Assembly (NCBI GenBank): GCA_964598565.1 | Contig: CAZRCG010000002.1 | Coordinates: 248,001 to 312,000 of the forward strand | Reading direction: 5' to 3' | From: CAZRCG01 sp964598565 | Lineage (GTDB): Bacteria; Bdellovibrionota; UBA2394 | DNA length: 64,000 nucleotides | Shown: piece after piece, positions 1 to 8,251 of the stretch | Numbering within the stretch: the stretch's first letter is position 1 | Layout: each line of letters opens with the position of its first letter | Position numbers and translations under genes: made by a program | The notes under the pieces: model-generated | Databases searched by the model: none | What the model saw: the letters and a program-made list of their open reading frames with translations, nothing else | What the model was told of the DNA's origin: nothing

Positions 1-833
1 GTCGACTCAAAACAACCCCCCTGATCGACAGATACATCTACTGCGACCGAATTCGGTCGCATCTTCGACAGCATTTGACGAGTTACAAGACGAGGAGCCT
101 TCGCGCCCGTAATCAGCACGGCCCCTATAATGAGATCGGAGTGCGTGACTTCTTCTGCCACAGCTTCCGCATTGTAAACCAAGGTCGTAATGCGCCCACC
201 ATAGAGATCATCTAAGTAGACAAGTCTATTAGGATTAATATCTAAAATAGATACTTGAGCTCCCAAACCGACAGCCATCTTCAGTGCGCTCTGACCCACG
301 ATACCCGCCCCAATAATCGTAACGCGTCCAGGCTTCACACCAGGAACGCCGCCAAGCAAGACGCCGCTTCCACCTTTATCCTTCTGTAGATAATGCGCCC
401 CGATTTGTACTGAGAGACGTCCGGCCACTTCTGACATCGGACGAAGTAGAGGCAACGAGCCATCGTCCAATTGAATAGTTTCATAGGCAATTCCCGAAAT
501 TTTCTTCTCGAGCATTTGCTTCGTCAGTTCCGGAGCAGGTGCCAAATGAAGATAAGTAAAGAGAATCTGCCCCTCGCGCATCATGTTTACTTCGACTGTC
601 TGAGGCTCCTTCACTTTGATGATGAGCTCTGCGGTATCAAATACAGCCGCCGCCGAATCGAGCATTTTGGCGCCTGCCTGGACATAGAGATCATCCGCCA
701 GACCGCTGCCCAAACCGGCACCTCGCTGAACATAGACATCATGGCCATCTTGCACTAAGACCGCCGCTCCAGCCGGGGTTAAGCCCACGCGATATTCGTT
801 ATCTTTAATTTCTTTGGGTACGCCTACGATCAT
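1..833 (-). CDS. ald: Alanine dehydrogenase (partial, C-terminus off the left edge)
   Basis: NAD-dependent oxidative deamination of L-alanine to pyruvate and ammonia, in the cytoplasm. The visible 277 residues match the N-terminal three quarters of the roughly 370-residue family. They begin MIVGVPKEIK, with the substrate-site Lys in IIKVKEPQ (about residue 75), the catalytic His in FTYLHLAP (about 96) and the Rossmann glycine motif GAGIVG about two thirds of the way in. The ATG at 831-833 follows a good AGGAG ribosome site. The remaining NAD-binding half and stop lie before base 1. It is transcribed away from the membrane-protein pair at 1073-2120, so 834-1072 is a divergent upstream region. 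Confidence 0.96.
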   Translation of the reverse strand, partial: MIVGVPKEIKDNEYRVGLTPAGAAVLVQDGHDVYVQRGAGLGSGLADDLYVQAGAKMLDSAAAVFDTAELIIKVKEPQTVEVNMMREGQILFTYLHLAPAPELTKQMLEKKISGIAYETIQLDDGSLPLLRPMSEVAGRLSVQIGAHYLQKDKGGSGVLLGGVPGVKPGRVTIIGAGIVGQSALKMAVGLGAQVSILDINPNRLVYLDDLYGGRITTLVYNAEAVAEEVTHSDLIIGAVLITGAKAPRLVTRQMLSKMRPNSVAVDVSVDQGGCFES

Positions 834-1072
834 AGAATCTCCTAGACCACTACGATCTAAATTCAGACAGGCCATGTCAACGATTGGTCGAGACAATTTG
901 GTCGGGGTGGCCTTTAGCATCCGTTTCGACGATCCATGGAGATCGACTATCGCTTCTGTTTCGACTACCAATCACCAGGCATTATTCGGAAAATCCGAAG
1001 TCGCCCAAAACTCCCCAACCGGGGGAACCGCCTCTCTGCCCTAGGCCTATAGCCTGCACAGACGCTTTCATC

Positions 1073-1813
1073 ATGTTCATGGCGACCGCCCTTCTGTTTC
1101 CGCTCTTCACCTGGGTATTCTACTTTACGCTGGGTTACGGCCACCTACTGCAGACCAGTTCCGAGCAAGTACGTCTTGATGCTCTCACGCTCTCGCTTTG
1201 TCACCAGAGAGCTCATACTCTGCAGAGCATTGCTACAGACGCGAACCGCCCCATTGAAGAGATTCAAAGACTCATGGACGTGACCGCACGCGCGACCTTG
1301 CTGGTAGCGTGGCATCCAGCGGCCTTTGAAGCAGGCAAAAAGATCCTGCAAACATTGGCGTATTCGGCCGACCCCCTGGTTTTAGTGGGTAATCTAAAAG
1401 CTAGCCAGTTTATGGGCCGCTCTCTTCAGCGGCAGAGTGACCTAAAAACCAAGAACCAACTGAGCGAGACCCATGGAAACCTCCGAAAACACTCGCTCAG
1501 CACGGCGACCCTAGCCCTCATTAGAGAGACTCACAGCGCTGAGCGCTCTCGATATGAAACAGTCTTCCGAGTGAGATGGCCTAAAAAATTCGTAAAAGGC
1601 CCCCATTTTGAACAAGCCAATCGAGAAGCGTTTACCTTTCATGCGTTTCGACAAATACCTTCCAAAGAAATGATTTCCAACGATGATTCGCAGTTTCGTC
1701 TCGCAAAACTCACGACTTTCAGAAAGGTAACGTTCGCCAAAGGAGTTGAATCGGGATGCTCGATTGCAAGCGACCAGTATCTCACGAACATCAAGGTGCG
1801 TCGTGAAAAGTAA
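1073..1813 (+). CDS. TadG/TadE-like single-span membrane protein, hypothetical
   Basis: About 246 residues if the first Met before the membrane span is used. The open frame reaches back to 884 but the extra N-terminus is Pro-rich and not protein-like, and no clear ribosome site marks either start. The N-terminus is one hydrophobic span (MFMATALLFPLF onward), followed by an Asp/Ala/Leu-rich helix (VRLDALTLSLC) and a mainly polar, basic domain. Span then small-residue helix resembles pseudopilin-like TadE/TadG proteins of Tad pilus systems. No catalytic motif is seen and no other Tad gene is nearby, so this is a fold-style resemblance only. It overlaps the next gene by 11 bases. Confidence 0.5.
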   Translation: MFMATALLFPLFTWVFYFTLGYGHLLQTSSEQVRLDALTLSLCHQRAHTLQSIATDANRPIEEIQRLMDVTARATLLVAWHPAAFEAGKKILQTLAYSADPLVLVGNLKASQFMGRSLQRQSDLKTKNQLSETHGNLRKHSLSTATLALIRETHSAERSRYETVFRVRWPKKFVKGPHFEQANREAFTFHAFRQIPSKEMISNDDSQFRLAKLTTFRKVTFAKGVESGCSIASDQYLTNIKVRREK

Positions 1814-2120
1814 ATCCACTCGTGGCGAATCCGTCGCTGTGGCTCTGATGACTTTGGGGCTCATGTCATTCTCGCTTGTAGCCGTATGGAATTTGGCTCA
1901 ATCCCATCGTCACGGACTCAATCAATGGCGAGACATTCAAACCGATATTCAAAGGCTTCACGAAACTTCGTTGCCCCAGTCTCATCACGAATGGTCTGTC
2001 GAGATCTCGATCGACGTAAATCAGCGCCCCTCTACCGGCGCAACACCTATCCCAAAGACATTGGCCCCTGGCACCCCAAAGACTCACAGAAGGACCGTCG
2101 CCATCGACTTTCGGCCCTGA
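1803..2120 (+). CDS. Small TadE-like membrane protein, hypothetical
   Basis: 105 residues from a GTG start with AAGGTG just upstream, overlapping the end of the preceding gene. This suggests translational coupling and a joint role. The N-terminus reads KSKSTRGESVAVALMTLG, a short basic segment followed by a hydrophobic helix. It resembles the RGxS..E..L signature of TadE-like pseudopilins. The C-terminal part is polar and rich in Pro, Thr and His. The function is unknown. The gene ends 7 bases before the convergent transaldolase stop. Confidence 0.5.
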   Translation: MKSKSTRGESVAVALMTLGLMSFSLVAVWNLAQSHRHGLNQWRDIQTDIQRLHETSLPQSHHEWSVEISIDVNQRPSTGATPIPKTLAPGTPKTHRRTVAIDFRP

Positions 2121-2126
2121 AAGAAA

Positions 2127-2864
2127 CTAAAGCGAAAAACCAGCAGACTCCGCATCGGCCTTAAAAGTCTGAACGGTTTCTAGGCTGAGTTCGTTAAGAT
2201 CTTTGCCAAGCATCGACAATTTTTTTAGAAGATCTGGCGGAACCGTAATGATGGCACAGCCCATGGCATTGGCTTGAAAAATATTAAAGACCTCTCGAGT
2301 CGAAGCCCACAAAAGCTCGGCTTTTAGGTTGGGGCGCTCACAAATCTGTCGAGCTTCCTGCATCAGCGGCAGAGGGTCGCGACCCGTATCGGCCACGCGT
2401 CCTGCAAAAACACTGACGAAGGCCGGAGCTCCATCTTTGAGAGCCGTGCACGTTGCGTCCACCTGTTCAAGAGTCATAATCGCCGTAATATTCAGCTTTA
2501 TTCCTCGAGCCGTAAGCTTTTGAATGAGTGGTGTGCACGAGATCCCTTTGGAATTTGTGATAGGAATCTTCACATAAATAGAATCTCCCCACGATGCAAT
2601 TTCATTCGCTTGCCGTTCCATTTCATTCAGTTCGTCGGCAAATATTTCGAATGAGATAGGCTTGTCTCGGGTGATCGTTAAAAGCTCTTTGCAGAAGCTC
2701 TTATAATCTTTCACACCCGCTTTTCGCATAAGGCTTGGATTCGTCGTAACCCCCTGAACAAAAGGTTTAGCGACGAAGTCACGAATACTTTGAATCTCTG
2801 ACGTATCGACAAATAGTTTGGTTTTTAAATCCGCCAATTGCTGTGGGGCTGATGAGTGCGACAT
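2127..2864 (-). CDS. tal: Transaldolase, small TalC/MipB-type
   Basis: Non-oxidative pentose phosphate enzyme (or fructose-6-phosphate aldolase-like), cytoplasmic. The first ATG fitting the family gives 245 residues, close to the short-form transaldolases of about 215-240. Family marks seen: KLFVDTSE at the first strand, QGVTTNPSLM, the Schiff-base Lys in IYVKIPIT, LNITAIMTLEQ, and FVSVFAGRVADTGRDP. The frame is open further upstream to 3041, but that extension is not family-like and would run over the antitoxin gene on the other strand. The ribosome site at 2864 is weak. Whether the true substrate reaction is transaldolase or F6P aldolase cannot be read from sequence alone. Confidence 0.92.
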   Translation of the reverse strand: MSHSSAPQQLADLKTKLFVDTSEIQSIRDFVAKPFVQGVTTNPSLMRKAGVKDYKSFCKELLTITRDKPISFEIFADELNEMERQANEIASWGDSIYVKIPITNSKGISCTPLIQKLTARGIKLNITAIMTLEQVDATCTALKDGAPAFVSVFAGRVADTGRDPLPLMQEARQICERPNLKAELLWASTREVFNIFQANAMGCAIITVPPDLLKKLSMLGKDLNELSLETVQTFKADAESAGFSL

Positions 2865-2964
2865 AAGCGCGATCGTAAGCAATGCTAGGTAGTTTAGGAA
2901 GTCAAGTTTGGAAGAAACAGATGGGCTGTATTGCTCGCCCTTCAGTTCCTTGGTAACGTGGCTC

Positions 2965-3285
2965 ATGGGCTTCACCCCCACATTCCAACAACTACCTGTT
3001 AGTGTGCAGAGGGTTCTTATATTTGCAGAAGCCGACGCCAAGCCCTCGAAGATCCTACTTTTTGGGTCTCGTGCCCGCGGTGATCATCGCGAGAATTCAG
3101 ATTACGATATTGCATTCGTAGGAGTGAAAGATGTCCCTCGATGGCAACAGTTTTTGCTAAAGGCTGACGACGAGCCTTGGTCACTTCAAAAAATGGATCT
3201 TGTTTTGTTTGAAGGACTGAATGAGGATTATCGGGATTCTATTTCTAAGGAGGGCCTCGTGCTCTATGACCGTTCCATTTTATGA
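2965..3285 (+). CDS. mntA: MntA-like minimal nucleotidyltransferase (antitoxin)
   Basis: About 106 residues. It contains the MNT fold signature LFGSRARGDHRENSDYDIAF, which holds GSxxxG followed by the metal-binding D-x-D. In the HepT/MntA type VII system this enzyme AMPylates a Tyr of the HEPN toxin and silences it. The gene overlaps the HEPN gene by 20 bases, the usual arrangement. A TTG start at 2908 is possible, but the ATG at 2965 gives the normal length. No strong ribosome site is visible. Confidence 0.85.
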   Translation: MGFTPTFQQLPVSVQRVLIFAEADAKPSKILLFGSRARGDHRENSDYDIAFVGVKDVPRWQQFLLKADDEPWSLQKMDLVLFEGLNEDYRDSISKEGLVLYDRSIL

Positions 3286-3658
3286 AAATTTTGAAAAAGC
3301 TCTTTCGAAGTTAGCCTCCTTTGCAGATCAGGGCATTAAAGACGAGTTGGACCGAGCAGGGCTTATCCAAGCATTTGAATTCACGTTGGAGCAGTGCTGG
3401 AAGTCGATTCAAAAGCGTAGCGGCCAGGAGGGCAGCCAGATAAACAGCCCCAAACAAGCATTTCTCTGGGCACTCGGCCAATCATGGATAGAAAAAAAGG
3501 ACGAGGAAATTTGGCTTGCGATGTTAAGCGACCGAAATCTTTCGTCTCACACCTACCGAGAAGCTTTAGCTCTCGAGATCGCCAATCGCGTACAAAACTC
3601 CTATATTTTTCAGTTTAAAAGCCTCTTGTCACATATGAAAGACTATTCCATCTCTTAG
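3266..3658 (+). CDS. hepT: HepT-like HEPN toxin (HI0074 family)
   Basis: 130 residues, all-helical, with the HEPN catalytic motif RNLSSHTY, an exact Rx4HxY. Arg and His form the RNase site, and the Tyr is the residue modified by MntA in characterised pairs. The substrate-binding helices include FEFTLEQCWKSIQK. AGGAGG lies 12 bases before the ATG, inside the MntA gene, so translation is probably coupled. The pair is a candidate toxin-antitoxin or phage-defence module. It sits beside housekeeping genes with no other mobile signs. Confidence 0.85.
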   Translation: MTVPFYENFEKALSKLASFADQGIKDELDRAGLIQAFEFTLEQCWKSIQKRSGQEGSQINSPKQAFLWALGQSWIEKKDEEIWLAMLSDRNLSSHTYREALALEIANRVQNSYIFQFKSLLSHMKDYSIS

Positions 3659-3982
3659 GACTGACCTCCTCAGGCGAACGGACGAGAAACAGTTCTTACG
3701 ACGGAAATTTCAACATATGATGAAATCTCAACTGCGACATCAGAGTCCCCCTTGGGACCGAAAGAGTCGCGACATAGGCCGCAGACTCCTTCCCAGCCCC
3801 GACAAGCAGTCGGTCAAAACCCCTCTTAAATCAACAGATTACGATAGCTCTTCGCGAATGAGCCTCCTATCGCCAGCCCCTGGCACAGGAATTGCTTATT
3901 AGGCCTTATGGAAGTCTAGAACTCTCTCTAAGAGGTTCCAGACAACCAGGGAATAAAGAGAAACGAATTGAAAGGGAGATCT
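3659..3982. other. Intergenic region before the lipoprotein pair
   Basis: A 324-base gap. It holds the sigma-54 type promoter at 3880-3897 and the AAAGGGAG ribosome site before the ATG at 3983. A 61-codon open frame at 3717-3902 has no ribosome site and an implausible composition, so it is not called. Upstream of the promoter there is about 200 bases of room for an activator site, but no clear palindrome was seen. Confidence 0.6.
3880..3897 (+). promoter_or_regulatory. Sigma-54 (RpoN) -24/-12 promoter
   Basis: CTGGCAC, five bases, then TTGCTT: the TGGCAC starts at 3881 and TTGC at 3892. This fits the TGGCAC-N5-TTGC consensus exactly with the required spacing. It lies about 85 bases before the lipoprotein start at 3983, on the same strand. 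An RpoN-dependent enhancer-binding activator would be needed, and none is encoded in this window. Confidence 0.75.
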
Positions 3983-4954
3983 ATGAAAACATCCAAACTT
4001 TACTTAGCGCTCGTCCCCGTGCTGGGCCTCTATGCCTGCGGCGGTGACAGTGGCGACCAACCTCTTAGCCGAGGTAGCTTGCAGGTACAATCACTGAACA
4101 CCTTTGAAGCCTATTTGGGCGGCCAAAAGCTGACCAATGATATCAGCCAATCGGTTCAGAATGCCTGCGTAAACCCTTTGATAAGCATTCGCATTCAAGA
4201 TTCTTTATTGGGCGGAACCGCGAATATTTGTAATGCCGATAACAGTCGCAAGTTTTATACTCGTCTATCTTCTTCAAATGCTCGCATCGACTTTAGCAGT
4301 GTGTCCATTTTTCAAGATGGCAATACATGCGAAATTCAAGGTCGATTGAACGGCCTTTCGGAAGGTCAAGAGTACGAAGTTATTGCCGATCCATCCATGG
4401 CATCTGGACAAGTTGCCCAGACCACTTACCGATTCAGAACTGACTCGACACGAAAATCGTGTAGTGGCGCCACATTTACTGTGAACAATCTTGCCAATCA
4501 ACAAGTGTACAGCATACCAACGCTTCAGTTGACCACAGACGATAGCGGCGAAGCTACGGGAATAAGCGCTGCCGTTTTACAAGAAGCTCTGAAGCAAAAT
4601 GGCGTAAGCGTTTTGCAATCCTTGCTTGATCTACTGACGCCTGTTGCCACCGGAGGTCTGTTTGTAGAATTTAATCGGCCCGTCTATTTGTCAGAAGCCT
4701 CGATGCACATCAAGCTTCGCTCATGGTCAGGTCAACTCATTCCTGTAACGGTTTCCATTGAAAGAAATCGACAAGAGCTCGTTCACGGCTCTGCAGGAGA
4801 TTATTTTAAAGTAGTACCGACGGGGCCAGTAGCTCCGGGCATGTATTTTCTGAGTACCAATGCCCGATCCGTTGATCGCGAAGTGCTGATGAAGGCAGGT
4901 ACTGGTAGCATACCAGGAGCTCCAGCCTACTTCTTCACATACTTTAGACTCTAA
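3983..4954 (+). CDS. Lipoprotein, hypothetical
   Basis: 323 residues. It starts with a basic n-region and hydrophobic core ending in the lipobox LYAC, followed by GGDSGDQ, so it is predicted to be lipidated and held in the outer or inner membrane. The mature part is Ser/Thr/Asn-rich and beta-rich in look (for example TYRFRTDSTRKSC and GLFVEFNRPVYLSEASMHI), which would fit Ig-like modules, but no family is recognised. The start is fixed by AAAGGGAG upstream of the ATG; an in-frame TTG at 3968 is less likely. Expression is probably from the sigma-54 promoter at 3880. Confidence 0.8.
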   Translation: MKTSKLYLALVPVLGLYACGGDSGDQPLSRGSLQVQSLNTFEAYLGGQKLTNDISQSVQNACVNPLISIRIQDSLLGGTANICNADNSRKFYTRLSSSNARIDFSSVSIFQDGNTCEIQGRLNGLSEGQEYEVIADPSMASGQVAQTTYRFRTDSTRKSCSGATFTVNNLANQQVYSIPTLQLTTDDSGEATGISAAVLQEALKQNGVSVLQSLLDLLTPVATGGLFVEFNRPVYLSEASMHIKLRSWSGQLIPVTVSIERNRQELVHGSAGDYFKVVPTGPVAPGMYFLSTNARSVDREVLMKAGTGSIPGAPAYFFTYFRL

Positions 4955-4973
4955 ACTATTTCGGATGTTTTCT

Positions 4974-5041
4974 GGCCAGCGTGCTCAACCATGCTGGCCT
5001 CCCACCTGAGGGCTCGTTAAGGGGATGAGCTCTCAGATGGG
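4974..5041 (+). repeat. Two consecutive inverted repeats between lipoprotein genes
   Basis: The first stem pairs GGCCAGC (4974-4980) with GCTGGCC (4993-4999). The second pairs CCCACCTGAGGGCTC (5001-5015) with GAGCTCTCAGATGGG (5027-5041), 13 of 15 positions complementary. Neither is followed by a T-run, so they do not look like intrinsic terminators. The 3' arm of the second ends 15 bases before the ATG of the downstream lipoprotein and may cover its ribosome-binding region. They could be an attenuator, an RNA processing or stability element, or a protein site. Confidence 0.6.
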
Positions 5042-5055
5042 ATCCAAACGTCACT

Positions 5056-6366
5056 ATGAAACGATCGATCGTCATCAGCGCTACTCTTCTTCTTTCGGCG
5101 TGTTCCACAGCCGATAGGGATGAGAGAGATCTCAATTTTGAAGAAAGCCTCGACGGTATTCGAATTTGTTATCCTCAGTACTCATCAAACTCCGTAGCCA
5201 CACCTGAAATAGTAAGCGCTGCATCCGGTGGCGTGATTGATCTAAAGTTTTATCTCAATACAGAATTAGACATGCTGCCACCGAAGCCACTGGCCAGCTT
5301 TTTTTGGCTGGAGATCATGCACAATTCAAAAAGTATTGGGCAGCTCAAGCCCATGCAAGTCACCGCGAAAGTTTACTCATCAAACGCGGTGATTCAAAAC
5401 GATACGTCGATTCCCGACAGTTGTAAGCGAGAATCAACACTCACGCAGTTGATCTTTCAATTGCCGAGCGGTCTGAGCCTATCACCTGATCATACCTATC
5501 AACTGCGATGGAACGGATACAGCGCTGCTCAACCCGAGGCCCCTTCCCTCAGCGAACGAGCCAGCCAACAAGGCGGGGGCTTAAAGCTAGCGACGGGCCG
5601 TCGTTTTTTTAAGGCCGTAATGCCTCAGACACGCTTACTCATTCACGCCATGGAACTAAATTTTAGCTTCGCCAATTATGTGAAACTACTTTCTGTGAGT
5701 CAGCTACAAGCGATCTCAGCGTCAACGACGGTTGCCGATCTATTTGGGCCCGGCGTCGATGGATCTCGGGAAATGCCCGAAGTTTCAAGCCTGTCTTTGG
5801 TGTCGGCCCCACCCGCCTTTCATCTTTATGCAGGAGAATCGATTCGACATCGTCATGAACAATCGCTAGCGAGCCCACAGTCGCCGCTGCCAGAACTCAG
5901 TGAATCTTCGTTTGACGATGCCCATGGCAAACCTGAAGTGGCACTCGTGGCGGTTCAGGCCAATCACTCTCTTTCGAATTTTGTCGACAGTTTACACACA
6001 GCGTTAAATGATGCGTTCGCATGGTCACAGTTTTTGCAGAACGCCGATGCGGTCGTGCCTCTCAGCGTCGCCACCGCTGACAATAGAACGAAGTTAATAC
6101 TGACGCCCCACTATGGCGACTTCAGCAGCCTCAAACCCTACCATCGCGATTCGCGCTCAGGACATATTATGATTTTGATTGCGGCTAAATTTACAACGCT
6201 CGACGGTCGAGGCCAGGCCGCACTGAGGCATTCTCCCCATGGACACGGTTTTGTTCTCGGAGGTTTTGCCTATGAACCATCGCGCTCGGCCATGGAGGCG
6301 TATCAATTTTTCGATCATTTACCTAGGGGTAGTATAGATCCCGTCTCTGCACGTGAAGGGAATTGA
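5056..6366 (+). CDS. Lipoprotein, hypothetical
   Basis: 436 residues with a short signal and lipobox LSAC after MKRSIVISATLL. The mature domain is mixed alpha/beta with several His-rich stretches late in the protein (HSPHGHGFVLGGF). No family is recognised. It lies 101 bases after another lipoprotein in the same direction, probably cotranscribed from the sigma-54 promoter, with paired hairpins in the gap. There is no obvious Shine-Dalgarno; the only purine run is inside the hairpin 3' arm. The stop codon sits in the loop of its own terminator. Confidence 0.78.
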   Translation: MKRSIVISATLLLSACSTADRDERDLNFEESLDGIRICYPQYSSNSVATPEIVSAASGGVIDLKFYLNTELDMLPPKPLASFFWLEIMHNSKSIGQLKPMQVTAKVYSSNAVIQNDTSIPDSCKRESTLTQLIFQLPSGLSLSPDHTYQLRWNGYSAAQPEAPSLSERASQQGGGLKLATGRRFFKAVMPQTRLLIHAMELNFSFANYVKLLSVSQLQAISASTTVADLFGPGVDGSREMPEVSSLSLVSAPPAFHLYAGESIRHRHEQSLASPQSPLPELSESSFDDAHGKPEVALVAVQANHSLSNFVDSLHTALNDAFAWSQFLQNADAVVPLSVATADNRTKLILTPHYGDFSSLKPYHRDSRSGHIMILIAAKFTTLDGRGQAALRHSPHGHGFVLGGFAYEPSRSAMEAYQFFDHLPRGSIDPVSAREGN

Positions 6367-6395
6367 GCATACACTGCAGAGGCGGGACTTTTTTT
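6340..6395 (+). terminator. Rho-independent terminator
   Basis: CCCGTCTCTGCA (6340-6351) pairs with TGCAGAGGCGGG (6375-6386), with one G-T pair, followed by seven T at 6389-6395. The lipoprotein stop codon lies in the loop, so the terminator overlaps the gene end. Confidence 0.8.
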
Positions 6396-6458
6396 AACGG
6401 GATGAACTCCAAGAGAAACGACGGCGCTTCAGCAAAATACACAAAAAATTCTCCCTTG

Positions 6459-6971
6459 TTAGTTCTCATCCGCGACCGGCTCAAAATCATGGGACATATC
6501 AACAATAGAGAACCCACGCGGCCCGCCCTCTCGCAAAGTATACCAAGGCAGGTCCCTACCTACATTCGAGGTACTGAGATCCCATTTAACAAAGAAAACG
6601 TTAACCTTTCGATAGGCCTGCAAAACCTTTGGCCTAGCCCCTGATGGGGGGGGTGTTACTGAGAGATTTTTAAGAGCTTCCTCTCCCCAGGCAACCTGAA
6701 GATTCTCTCCTAGAAATTCGGCAATCAAGGCTCGATCGAACTTTCCCCACGATCCGATGTACGCACTTAAAAAACTTTGCACTCTCGAGACTTCGAGACT
6801 GTCGAGCTCACGGACCGACAACTCAGACCTTGTGCTTCCTGTTTTTCGAGGCGCAGCAGAAATCCCCGTGGTCTCAGTCTCGACCACGCTTCTCGATGAA
6901 CATCCGCTCAGAACGACCTCGACGGCAAATAGAGACAAACAGAATATTCTGCATTTCCAGATGGCTATCAT
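6459..6971 (-). CDS. Lipoprotein, hypothetical
   Basis: 170 residues with signal peptide and lipobox LSGC followed by SSRSVVE. The mature part (about 30-170) has a segment FLSAYIGSWGKFDRALIAEFLG and a C-terminal WDLSTSNVGRDLPWYTLREGG, which could fit a small NTF2-like or nuclear-transport-like fold, but this is weak. It overlaps the amidase stop by ATGA, so the two are translationally coupled and probably cooperate at the envelope. Confidence 0.75.
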   Translation of the reverse strand: MIAIWKCRIFCLSLFAVEVVLSGCSSRSVVETETTGISAAPRKTGSTRSELSVRELDSLEVSRVQSFLSAYIGSWGKFDRALIAEFLGENLQVAWGEEALKNLSVTPPPSGARPKVLQAYRKVNVFFVKWDLSTSNVGRDLPWYTLREGGPRGFSIVDMSHDFEPVADEN

Positions 6972-8251
6972 TGATTATCCCTCCTCTGTGATGGAGCCTT
7001 CTTTATTTCATCCTTTAGAATTTGGTTGAGCTGATCCACTGTAGCGATACATCCTTTGCCGGGGCATGCGGTTTTCTTATAGTGCCGATGTCCTACCACG
7101 CTCTCAATGCGAATCCTTAGACCTTCGTCCTTATCAGATAGCTGATGCAAATCAGCATTGGAGTTGTTCAACCCAGCTATTAAAGAAAGAGCGGCCTGAA
7201 GCGCCGCGGGAGTAGGCGACATAGCCACCTCGTCTTTGGGGCCCGCTGGGTTGCCCACAGGATCGAAGGGATCAAAATTTCCAATAAAGACAACTCCAAT
7301 TGTGTCTGCGTTGCCTTCTTCAGTTCCAGCGTGCGCACCACGATGATTTAAAGATCTTCCCTGAAAAATATTTCCTTGTGCATCAATGGCAAAATGATAT
7401 CCGATGTCGGCCCAATTTCTATCAAAATGCATTTTCTGAATCACGCTGGCACCAGATCTGGCCACCGTCGTCTGAGTTGCCGGAGTGAAGGGAATCTCTG
7501 CTGTCACCGAATGATGAAACACAACTTTTGACAAAACCGTAGGCGTCGTCCACTTATTGATTTTCGCTCGCGGTGGCTTTAATCCCGCATCTTCACGAGG
7601 AATGATCTGGGGGTTGTTTGTATAATTGCCGGAATTATACAGTTTTTTTGTGTAAGCCGCCGCCACGATCCCAGACCAATCTCGAGACCGATTCTCGGAC
7701 ACAGGACGATACCGATCTTGCGTCGCCTCAATCGAGCGAGGTTGAGATTCGATTAATTGTTGACCCGCCGCATCGAGTAATCGCGCAATATGCTTGCCTG
7801 AGAGATAAGAACCACCGGGCGGTCCACAGACTTCCGGTGGTAGTTCATCTCTGCCGCTGCGAAGCCCTTCAGCGGTCTGTTTGATTAGCTGAGGAAGGCG
7901 AGTTTCGATAAACCATTTGGAAGTGGGGTTCTCTTTTCTAAACTTCGAATAGACATGGTAAAGAGTCTCAAGATCTTCTGTGACCGAAGCGGGAAGACCA
8001 TCGACAAGCGTTAGTGCAGGCATTACTGATGCCCTGGGATGGGCGTGTGCGGTGCTCAATATCTCAGTGAGCTTTTGCTTCCAAAGCTCAGGCTGATCGT
8101 AGGTGAGCCCCGGAGTTTTGCCCGCAAGCACCCTCATAAAATCCTGGTCTACTTTTTGAATATCTCCAGCGGCCTCACCGTCCCCTACTTGGATCAATAA
8201 AACCAGAATGATTGCCAGCCAGGTTAGCCATTTCCACCCCACCTCAGACAC
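6968..8251 (-). CDS. Exported N-acetylmuramoyl-L-alanine amidase (PGRP/Amidase_2)
   Basis: 427 residues. An N-terminal hydrophobic signal (WLTWLAIILVLLIQV) directs export, then comes a helical region of about 200 residues and a C-terminal amidase_2/PGRP domain (about 230-420). Zinc-site motifs seen: VVFHHSVT, and GHRHYKKTACPG with the second His and the Cys. NADTIGVVFIGNF is the conserved core strand. It should cut the bond between N-acetylmuramic acid and the stem peptide. The start is a GTG overlapping the purB-like stop by 8 bases. Downstream is the coupled lipoprotein. Peptidoglycan turnover in growth or invasion is an inference. Confidence 0.9.
   Translation of the reverse strand: MSEVGWKWLTWLAIILVLLIQVGDGEAAGDIQKVDQDFMRVLAGKTPGLTYDQPELWKQKLTEILSTAHAHPRASVMPALTLVDGLPASVTEDLETLYHVYSKFRKENPTSKWFIETRLPQLIKQTAEGLRSGRDELPPEVCGPPGGSYLSGKHIARLLDAAGQQLIESQPRSIEATQDRYRPVSENRSRDWSGIVAAAYTKKLYNSGNYTNNPQIIPREDAGLKPPRAKINKWTTPTVLSKVVFHHSVTAEIPFTPATQTTVARSGASVIQKMHFDRNWADIGYHFAIDAQGNIFQGRSLNHRGAHAGTEEGNADTIGVVFIGNFDPFDPVGNPAGPKDEVAMSPTPAALQAALSLIAGLNNSNADLHQLSDKDEGLRIRIESVVGHRHYKKTACPGKGCIATVDQLNQILKDEIKKAPSQRRDNQ

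Noticed and set aside
3717..3902. 61-codon open frame in the gap before the lipoprotein
   Set aside because: No ribosome site, basic/Pro/Ser composition, and it overlaps the sigma-54 promoter.
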